From assembly GCA_029978705.1 (NCBI GenBank), contig JAPOIY010000009.1, positions 1 through 64,000 on the forward strand: DNA of 64,000 nt, written 5' to 3'. The notes under the pieces were generated by a model that had not been told where the DNA came from, searched no databases, and was given only the letters and a program-made list of their open reading frames with translations. The position numbers and the translations under genes are program-made. Shown here one piece after another: positions 58,054 through 64,000 of this stretch (positions are counted from its first letter, which is position 1; each line of letters begins with the position of its first letter). The DNA comes from Actinomycetota bacterium. GTDB lineage: Bacteria > Actinomycetota > Actinomycetes > S36-B12 > GCA-2699445.

Positions 58054-59326
58054 GTCCCGCGGATTGGGCGACCAGGGCTTCCAGCACTGCCCTGGTCAGG
58101 GTTCGGACACCGATCGCGATACTGCGTTCGTCGACGTCGAAGCGCGAGTGGTGCAGGTCGAGGTGGTCGGCGGTGGCGGGGTCGTGCGTGCCGAGACGCA
58201 CGAAGGCGCCCGGTGTCGCCCGCGTCATCCACCCGAAGGAGTCGCCGCCCCACGAGTGCTCGGTCTCGATGACCGCGTCCTCGCCCAGGAACGAACGGCC
58301 CGCGCGCGCCAGGATGCGCGCGGCCGCCGCATCGTTGACGACCGGTGGCACCCCGCGCACGTGGTGCAGCGACCACTCCGCGCCCGTCGGGGTCAGGATC
58401 TCCGCGAGGCATTCGCGCAGCACCTGCGGCGCGGCGTCCCACGCCTCCAGGTCGGGCGTGCGCAGGGAACCGGTGAGGACGCCGCGGGCCGGGATCACGT
58501 TCGCGGCGGCGCCGGAGTGGACGGCGCCGAAGACCAGGCGGCAGTTCTGCGGTCCGCCCATCCGCTCGGTGAGCAGGACGGGTGCCGCCAGCGCCACCCG
58601 GGCCAGGGCCGAGACGATGTCGACCGTGCGGTCCGGTCGGGCGGTGTGGCCACCGGGACCGGTGAGAGTGACCTCCACCAGGTCCGATGCGGACGTGATG
58701 GCGCCGATGCGGGTGCCCAGAGTGCCGACGTCGATCTTGGGGTCGCAGTGCACGGCGAAGACATTCGTCGCCCCCGCGAGAAGGCCCGCCTCGACCATCT
58801 CGACCGCCCCACCCGGGACCCGCTCCTCGCCCGGTTCGAACAGCAACCGCACGCGCCCCGGCAGCTGGCCGCGGCGGGCCAGATCGTTCAGCACCAGCCC
58901 GGTGCCCAGCACGACCGCGGTGTGCACGTCATGCCCGCACGCATGTGCCACGCCGTCGTTCCGGGACCGGTAGGGCACGTCCTTCACATCGTCCATGGCC
59001 AGCGCATCGAGGTCGGCCCGCACGGCGACCACGGGTTCGCCGGTGCCGACGTCGCAGTACAGCCCGGTGCCCGAGGGCAGCCGGTGCGGGTCGAGCCCGT
59101 CGACGCTGAGTCGCTCCATCACGGCGTCGGTGGTGACGGCCTCCGCGAAACTGAGTTCGGGTTCGGCGTGCAAGCGCCGCCGGAACGCGATCAGTTCGGC
59201 CTCGTGGGTGGCCACCCAGTCGTCCGTGCGCCGCACGGCGTCCTCAGCGACCCCCAGGTGGGCGTGGTTGGGTTCCACCGACCGCCCGTCGGTCCGGCTG
59301 CCGCGGGGAGCGGCCGGCTCAGTCAT
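58028..59326 (-). CDS. M20-family metal-dependent amidohydrolase
   Basis: 432-residue amidohydrolase of the hippurate/indole-acetyl-amino-acid group. Metal ligands are seen in VRADLDALAMDD, HACGHDVHTAVVLG and FEPGEERVPGG. A lid domain follows (about 205-320). Substrate unknown; N-acyl amino acids are typical. Its ATG overlaps the end of the YbdK-type ligase gene by 8 nt, so the two form one transcript. Its tail overlaps the htrA tail by 26 bp. Confidence 0.9.
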   Translation of the reverse strand: MTEPAAPRGSRTDGRSVEPNHAHLGVAEDAVRRTDDWVATHEAELIAFRRRLHAEPELSFAEAVTTDAVMERLSVDGLDPHRLPSGTGLYCDVGTGEPVVAVRADLDALAMDDVKDVPYRSRNDGVAHACGHDVHTAVVLGTGLVLNDLARRGQLPGRVRLLFEPGEERVPGGAVEMVEAGLLAGATNVFAVHCDPKIDVGTLGTRIGAITSASDLVEVTLTGPGGHTARPDRTVDIVSALARVALAAPVLLTERMGGPQNCRLVFGAVHSGAAANVIPARGVLTGSLRTPDLEAWDAAPQVLRECLAEILTPTGAEWSLHHVRGVPPVVNDAAAARILARAGRSFLGEDAVIETEHSWGGDSFGWMTRATPGAFVRLGTHDPATADHLDLHHSRFDVDERSIAIGVRTLTRAVLEALVAQSAGLSPPMPAG

Positions 59327-60461
59327 GCGCGATGCCGTCCCCCCGGAACTCCGACACCAGTAGGTTCACCACGTCGCCCAGGGAGCCGCCGCGTTCGATG
59401 ACGGCCCGCTGCCGCTCGTAACTGGCGCCGTTGTCGAGGATCTCGCGCACCCACTCCAACTGCGTGGCGCAGCCCAGCGACACGGCTGTCGCGCTCAGGT
59501 CGGTGAGCAGCCGGTCGATGTCCCCGCGGATCGGCCGGGTGGAGCCGTCGGCGGACACCAGCGCGGCGTCCAGCCCGAAGCGGGCGGCCCGCCACTTGTT
59601 CTCCCGCACCACCCAGCCGACGGCCTGGGGGGGCGGACGGTCGGCCTCGTAGGCCGCGTCCAGGTATTCGACGAGGCACTGGGCCAGTGCGGAGAGCGCA
59701 ATCACCTCCCGCAAGGTGGCCATGCCGTCGCACATCCGGAACTCGAGGGTCCCGTACAGCACGTGGGGTCGGATGTCCCACCAGATCTCCCGGATCGAGC
59801 CGATGGAGTTCGTGGCGATCATCGACTCGATGAACTGCTCGAAGGCGGCCCAGTCGGCGAAGTGGGACGGCAGTCCCGCTGTAGGCATCGCCTCGAAGAT
59901 CTTGGTGCGGACCGACGCCAGGCCGGTGTCCTCCCCCTCCCAGAACGGCGAGGCCGCGCTCAGCGCCACGAAGTGGGGCAGGTAGTCCATGAGGCTGTTC
60001 ATGATCTGGATGGCGCGTTCCTTGCCGCCGACGCCCACATGGAAGTGCACCCCGTGGATCTGCAGGCGGCGGGCCGGCCACTGGATCCGTTCGACGAGCG
60101 CGTCGTAGCGTTCACTGGGGCTGCGCTGCAGGGTCTTCGGGTCCGCGAACGGATGCACCCCGCCGCCCATGAGCGCCAGTCCCCGCGGTGCGAGGACGCC
60201 GTTGATCTCGGCCACCGTCGCGCTGAGGTCGGCGTGGGCCTCGGCCGGGGTGTCGCACACCCCGGTGATGACCTCGATGGTGGAGAGGAACAACTCGTGT
60301 TTGGCGCGCGGGTGTTCGTCGAGGCCGGGGTGCTGCGTCATCAACTCGTCGATGATCTCCGTCGACGCAGGCACCAGTTCGCCCGTGGCGCGGTCGACGA
60401 TGCCGAGTTCGACCTCCACGCCCAGGCTGCGGCTGGGGGACGGCGTGAACTCCACTGCCAT
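59319..60461 (-). CDS. ybdK: Carboxylate-amine ligase, YbdK/GCS2 family
   Basis: ATP-dependent ligase related to glutamate-cysteine ligase, 380 residues. Family blocks LGVEVELGIVD, HELFLSTIEVITGVC, GVHFHVGVGGKERAI, EIWWDIRPH and EFRMCDGMATL are present. Members show weak glutamate-cysteine ligase activity; the real product is uncertain. GAGGAGG precedes the ATG. It lies divergently 78 bp from a gamma-glutamyltransferase-like gene. Confidence 0.9.
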   Translation of the reverse strand: MAVEFTPSPSRSLGVEVELGIVDRATGELVPASTEIIDELMTQHPGLDEHPRAKHELFLSTIEVITGVCDTPAEAHADLSATVAEINGVLAPRGLALMGGGVHPFADPKTLQRSPSERYDALVERIQWPARRLQIHGVHFHVGVGGKERAIQIMNSLMDYLPHFVALSAASPFWEGEDTGLASVRTKIFEAMPTAGLPSHFADWAAFEQFIESMIATNSIGSIREIWWDIRPHVLYGTLEFRMCDGMATLREVIALSALAQCLVEYLDAAYEADRPPPQAVGWVVRENKWRAARFGLDAALVSADGSTRPIRGDIDRLLTDLSATAVSLGCATQLEWVREILDNGASYERQRAVIERGGSLGDVVNLLVSEFRGDGIAHD

Positions 60462-60527
60462 GTTGCCTCCTCGCGTCCGGCGCCCAGCGTAGTGAACCGG
60501 TCCCCTCCTTGCGCCCGCTGCCGCCGC

Positions 60528-60533
60528 TAGCCT
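60528..60533 (+). promoter_or_regulatory. Candidate -10 box of the Ggt-like gene (leaderless layout)
   Basis: TAGCCT six bases before the GTG at 60540, no ribosome-binding site. A TACGCT box on the minus strand (60488-60493) may serve the divergent ligase gene. Confidence 0.45.
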
Positions 60534-60539
60534 GACGGA

Positions 60540-62045
60540 GTGGAAGATGCCGTCAGCACCCCGTCGGTGGCCCAGGGGCCGCCGGGCTGCGCCGCGGTCG
60601 CCGCGGGCAGCCGGGACACGGCCCTGGCGGCCGCGGCGGTCCTGCGGTCGGGCGGCAACGCCGTCGACGCCGCCCTGGGCGCCACCCTGGCTGCGTGTGT
60701 GTCCGAGGTGGTCTTCACGTCCCTGGGGGGCGGTGGCTTCCTCATGGTCAACGTCCCTGGCACGGCGACCCAGGTTCTGGACTTCTTCGTGAACACGCCG
60801 GGTCTGGGAGCCGGCGACAGCGACGCGGTGCCGGAGTTCACGCCGGTGACGGTGCGGTACCCGGGTACCGAGCAGGTCTTCCACGTCGGCCCCGGGTCGG
60901 TGGCGGTGCCCGGCGCCCTCGCCGGCTTCCTGTTCGCCCACCGCGAGTACGGGCGGCTCGACCTGGCCGACATCGTGGCCCCGGCCGTCGCACTGGCCCG
61001 CAACGGAGCCGTCCTCGAGCCGGTCCAGGCGGTGGTCCTGGACCTCGTGCGCGAGATCATGTCGCTGACCGAGGAGTGCGCGCGCCTCATCTCCACCCCA
61101 CGCGGCCACGCTGTCGCCGGGGACATGCTGCACAACGAGGACTTCGGCCGGTTCCTACGGCGGCTGGGGGAGGGCGAGGTCACCGACATGCTGTCGGTGC
61201 CGTTCGCGGACCCCTTGCTCGATCTCATGACCCATACCGCGGGACACGTCACCCGGGAGGACCTGGCCGCGTACGAGGTCATCCGCCGGGAGCCGCTGCG
61301 GGTGCGCCGCAACGGGTATCTCGTGGAGCTGAACCCGCCGCCGGCGTTCGGGGGCGTGATCGTGGCCGAGGCCCTGGAGCAGCTGGGAGCCGTGGACGGC
61401 TCGCCGGAGTCGTGGGCGGCGGCCGTGGCGGCGCTGCGGGCGGCCACCGAGTCGGGACGGGTGAGCGACCTGGCCGCCGGTACGCCGCAGGTGAAGCAGG
61501 GGACGACCCACATCAGCGTCGTTGACGCCGACGGCATGGTCGTCAGCATGACGACCTCCAACGGGGCCGGTTCCGGTGTGGTGCAGCCCGGCACGGGCAT
61601 CCACCTGAACAACATGCTGGGCGAGGAGGACCTCAACCCGGGCGGCTTCCACTCCCTGCCGCCGGGTATCCGCATGGGCTCGATGATGGCGCCCATCATG
61701 GTCACGGCCCCGGACGGCACCGTGACCGGCATGGGGACCGGTGGCAGCGAGCGGATCCGGTCCGCCCTGCTGGTGACGGTCCTGCGCATGGTCGACCTCG
61801 CGGAGGGCAGCGCGAGTGCGATCGCGGGCCCGCGCCTGCACCCCGACGACGTGGGGGTGCAACTGGAGCCCGGGTGGGACCCGGCGGTACCGGACCTGCT
61901 CCGGGAGCGGGAGCCGGTGAACATCTGGCCCGCTCCCAACCTGTTCTACGGTGGGGTGCATGCCGTCAGCCGGCGGCCCGACGGCAGCGTGGTCGCGGTG
62001 GGCGACTCCCGCCGGTCAGGAGCGGCTGTCGTCGTCCCGGGGTGA
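60540..62045 (+). CDS. Gamma-glutamyltransferase-like Ntn hydrolase
   Basis: 501-residue member of the Ggt family, in which a precursor cleaves itself before a threonine nucleophile. The predicted nucleophile is T322 in KQGTTHISVVD, which would give a small subunit of 180 residues. The small subunit keeps GSGVVQPGTGIHLNNML and GTGGSERI. There is no signal peptide, unlike classic periplasmic or secreted Ggt, so it is probably cytoplasmic. Substrate uncertain. The last 30 bp overlap the convergent PAS-GGDEF-EAL gene. Confidence 0.87.
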   Translation: MEDAVSTPSVAQGPPGCAAVAAGSRDTALAAAAVLRSGGNAVDAALGATLAACVSEVVFTSLGGGGFLMVNVPGTATQVLDFFVNTPGLGAGDSDAVPEFTPVTVRYPGTEQVFHVGPGSVAVPGALAGFLFAHREYGRLDLADIVAPAVALARNGAVLEPVQAVVLDLVREIMSLTEECARLISTPRGHAVAGDMLHNEDFGRFLRRLGEGEVTDMLSVPFADPLLDLMTHTAGHVTREDLAAYEVIRREPLRVRRNGYLVELNPPPAFGGVIVAEALEQLGAVDGSPESWAAAVAALRAATESGRVSDLAAGTPQVKQGTTHISVVDADGMVVSMTTSNGAGSGVVQPGTGIHLNNMLGEEDLNPGGFHSLPPGIRMGSMMAPIMVTAPDGTVTGMGTGGSERIRSALLVTVLRMVDLAEGSASAIAGPRLHPDDVGVQLEPGWDPAVPDLLREREPVNIWPAPNLFYGGVHAVSRRPDGSVVAVGDSRRSGAAVVVPG

Positions 62046-63710
62046 GGGGTCCAGCCAGCGTGCGGTGAACTCGTCCGGTGGGATGGGCCGGCCGAACAGG
62101 AAGCCCTGGAACTCCGAGCAGCCCGCGGCGCGCAGGACGAGGAGTTGCTCGCTGTTCTCCACCCCCTCGGCGATGCAGCGGATCCCCAGCCGGGCCGCCA
62201 TCCAGAGTGTGGTCTCGATGACGACGCGGGTGCGTTCGTGCGTGGTCGCCAGCGCCACGAGACTCCGGTCGATCTTGACCTTCTCGATCGGCAGGGCCAT
62301 CAGCGCCGCCAGTGACGAGAACCCCGTGCCGAAGTCGTCGACGACCAGCGGCACCCCGAGGGCCGTCAGGCCCTCGATCTCGGGCTGGTCGGTGCTCAGG
62401 GGCATCTCGGAGGTCTCCGTGAACTCGATCTGCAGATCGCCGGGAGCCAGGCGGTTCTCCGCGATGACGGCGGCGGCGGTGGCCGCCACGGTGCTGTGCA
62501 GGTCCGCGAACTGGCGCGGGGAGACGTTGACGGCGACGGGTGGCGGCGCATGGCCGGCCTCGCGCCAGCGGCGGATCTGACGCCCCACCTCGTGCATCAC
62601 GAAGTCGCTGAGGTGGTGGATGAGAAGGGTGTCCTCGATCAGCGGCAGGAAGTCCCCGGGCGGGATCAACCGGTCGCCCTCCCGCCACCGGACGAGCGCC
62701 TCGGCGCCGAGCAGGCGGCCCTCGGAGTCGCACTGCGGCTGGTACTCCAGGAAGAGGTCGCCGTTGCCGAGCGCGCGGCGGAACCGGCCGGTGAAGCCGG
62801 CCCGGTGACGCATGCGGTCGGACATGGCGGCGTCCCACACCGTGGTCTCACCCTCGAAGCGGGAGTGCGCCAGGGCCGTGCCGGCCCGCTCCAGGGAACG
62901 TTGCGGGTCGGCGGGGCCGACGCAGATGCCGAGGCGGCAGCTGAGCACGAACTCGTGGTCGCCGACGCCCCACGACCGCCGTCCGAAGGCCTGATGCAGC
63001 GCGCTGCCCAAGGCGACGGCCTCGTCCTCGTCGCCGTCGGGGCGGATGAGGAGGAACTCGTCGCCGCCCACCCGGGCCAGGAGGTCGCGGGGTTCGGCGA
63101 TGACTCGGAGCGCGTCGCCCACCTGGCGCAGGACCTGGTCGCCCACCGCCAGGCCCGCGGAACTGTTGATCAGGCGGAAGCCGACGAGGTCGAAGTGCAG
63201 CAGGGCGGCCGTTCGGCCCTCCGCCGCCAACTCCTCCAGACGGCGCTGGGCGGCATGCCGGTTGGAGAGCCGGGTGAGCGGGTCCGCCCACGTGAGCTCG
63301 GCCAGCCGGTCCTCGGCCGTCCAGGAGTCGGTGACGTCCTGGACCGTGCCGTAGGTGCGCACGATGCGACCGTCCGGGCCCGTCTCGCCGCGGCCGCGTT
63401 CGTGGACGATGCGTTCGTCGCCGTCGGCCCGGCGGACCCGGTACACGATGTCGATGTCCGCGCCGGCGTCGTCCGCCCGCTCGTAGGCCAGGCGGACCGT
63501 CTCGCGGTCCTCGGGGTGGACCAGGGTCAGCAGGCCCTCAGCGGCGGGCGGGGGTTCGGTGGGGTCCAGTCCGAGGATGCGGTAGTAGCCCTGGGACCAC
63601 ACCGACGTGCCCGTGGCCAGTTGGTGCTGCCAGTTCCCGATGTGGGCGAAGTCCTCGATCTCGGTCAGCATGCGGGCGGTTTCGGACAGGCGGAGGTGTC
63701 GCTGATCCAC
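62016..63710 (-). CDS. PAS-GGDEF-EAL cyclic-di-GMP enzyme
   Basis: 564-residue cytoplasmic protein with a PAS domain (about 20-130), GGDEF (about 135-300) and EAL (about 310-560). GGDEF has an intact ARVGGDEFLLI. The product-inhibition RxxD site upstream reads EPRD, so feedback inhibition is doubtful. EAL keeps GAEALVRW, VNVSPRQF, IEFTET, VVDDFGTGFSSL, VKIDRS and AEGVEN, so phosphodiesterase activity is plausible. It could both make and break c-di-GMP. GTG start. A second EAL protein is encoded 79 bp upstream. Confidence 0.93.
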   Translation of the reverse strand: MDQRHLRLSETARMLTEIEDFAHIGNWQHQLATGTSVWSQGYYRILGLDPTEPPPAAEGLLTLVHPEDRETVRLAYERADDAGADIDIVYRVRRADGDERIVHERGRGETGPDGRIVRTYGTVQDVTDSWTAEDRLAELTWADPLTRLSNRHAAQRRLEELAAEGRTAALLHFDLVGFRLINSSAGLAVGDQVLRQVGDALRVIAEPRDLLARVGGDEFLLIRPDGDEDEAVALGSALHQAFGRRSWGVGDHEFVLSCRLGICVGPADPQRSLERAGTALAHSRFEGETTVWDAAMSDRMRHRAGFTGRFRRALGNGDLFLEYQPQCDSEGRLLGAEALVRWREGDRLIPPGDFLPLIEDTLLIHHLSDFVMHEVGRQIRRWREAGHAPPPVAVNVSPRQFADLHSTVAATAAAVIAENRLAPGDLQIEFTETSEMPLSTDQPEIEGLTALGVPLVVDDFGTGFSSLAALMALPIEKVKIDRSLVALATTHERTRVVIETTLWMAARLGIRCIAEGVENSEQLLVLRAAGCSEFQGFLFGRPIPPDEFTARWLDPSPRDDDSRS

Positions 63711-63789
63711 GTCACCAACCCCTCTGCCGCCCCTCGTGCCCCGTCACCTGAGGATAGGCGGCCCCGCAGACCCGGCCAAACGGTGCCGG

Positions 63790-64000
63790 TCAGCTCGCCA
63801 GCCACCGGTCGGCGAATTCACCGGCCGGCAGGGGGGCGCTGAACAGGTAGCCCTGGAACTCGGTGCATCCGGCGGCGAGGAGGATGTCGCGCTGCAGCGC
63901 GGTCTCCACGCCCTCGGCGACGCAGCGGATCCCGAGGCGCGCGGCGATCCAGAGGGTGGCTTCGACGATGACCCGGCTGCGGGACTCGGCGCTCAGGTCG
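63790..64000 (-). CDS. EAL-domain protein, C-terminal end (continues past window)
   Basis: Only the last 70 residues are inside the window. They are clearly paralogous to the end of the neighbouring protein: VIVEATLWIAARLGIRCVAE, GVET, TEFQGYLFSAPLPAGEFADRWL. The EGVE glutamate of EAL phosphodiesterases is present. The upstream domains lie outside. Same strand as the PAS-GGDEF-EAL gene and 79 bp before it. Confidence 0.9.
   Translation of the reverse strand, partial: DLSAESRSRVIVEATLWIAARLGIRCVAEGVETALQRDILLAAGCTEFQGYLFSAPLPAGEFADRWLAS

Overview
The window is chromosomal DNA from a very GC-rich actinobacterium. The evidence is GTG starts and 4-nt GTGA gene overlaps throughout, a Rho protein with a large charged insert, NucS-type mismatch repair, and a gene order (argS-lysA-hom-thrC-thrB-rho-rpmE-prfA-prmC-sua5-wecA-atp operon-pduO-murA) that closely follows the one I know from Mycobacterium tuberculosis. 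The genus cannot be told from the sequence. I see no rRNA, tRNA, insertion sequence, prophage or CRISPR array, and no gap above 300 bases without a gene.

Bases 1-11,440 hold lysine and threonine synthesis, Rho, ribosomal protein L31, release factor 1 and its methylase, and a convergent, divergent-looking Sua5/TsaC-family gene. Bases 11,540-21,860 hold glyA, a WecA-type sugar-phosphate transferase, two small AtpI/AtpZ-like membrane proteins and the complete F-type ATP synthase operon in the order a-c-b-delta-alpha-gamma-beta-epsilon. Bases 21,860-28,460 hold a reductase, a PduO-type cobalamin adenosyltransferase, a MurA with Asp at the fosfomycin position, and a thiamine ABC transporter behind a TPP riboswitch.

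Bases 28,550-34,530 are the most unusual stretch. Two large paralogous secreted proteins of unknown family (827 and 822 aa) flank a 3-hydroxybutyryl-CoA dehydrogenase gene on the same strand. Each has a strongly basic N-terminal third, an acidic, Asn/Tyr/Trp-rich remainder almost free of Lys and Arg, and ten cysteines in the same order. Next come ethylmalonyl-CoA mutase, ArfB, a secreted SGNH hydrolase, a small orphan gene behind a 22-bp-spaced direct repeat, NucS, an aldehyde dehydrogenase, a metallo-beta-lactamase/Rieske fusion and a fused double 3-hydroxyacyl-CoA dehydrogenase.

Bases 44,940-64,000 hold RNase H, a Ycf46-like AAA ATPase, a secreted metzincin coupled to a hydrolase and an SDR, an OafA-type acyltransferase, crotonyl-CoA carboxylase/reductase, a patatin pair (one lacking its nucleophile), a TPR-like protein, an HtrA protease, an M20 amidohydrolase, a YbdK-type ligase, a gamma-glutamyltransferase-like protein and two tandem EAL-domain proteins.

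Together, ccr, ecm, two 3-hydroxyacyl-CoA dehydrogenases and the adenosyltransferase that would charge Ecm with cobalamin suggest that the cell runs the ethylmalonyl-CoA pathway for C2 or C4 assimilation. Many genes start 5-8 nt after a TANNNT -10-like hexamer with no Shine-Dalgarno sequence, which suggests widespread leaderless transcription.
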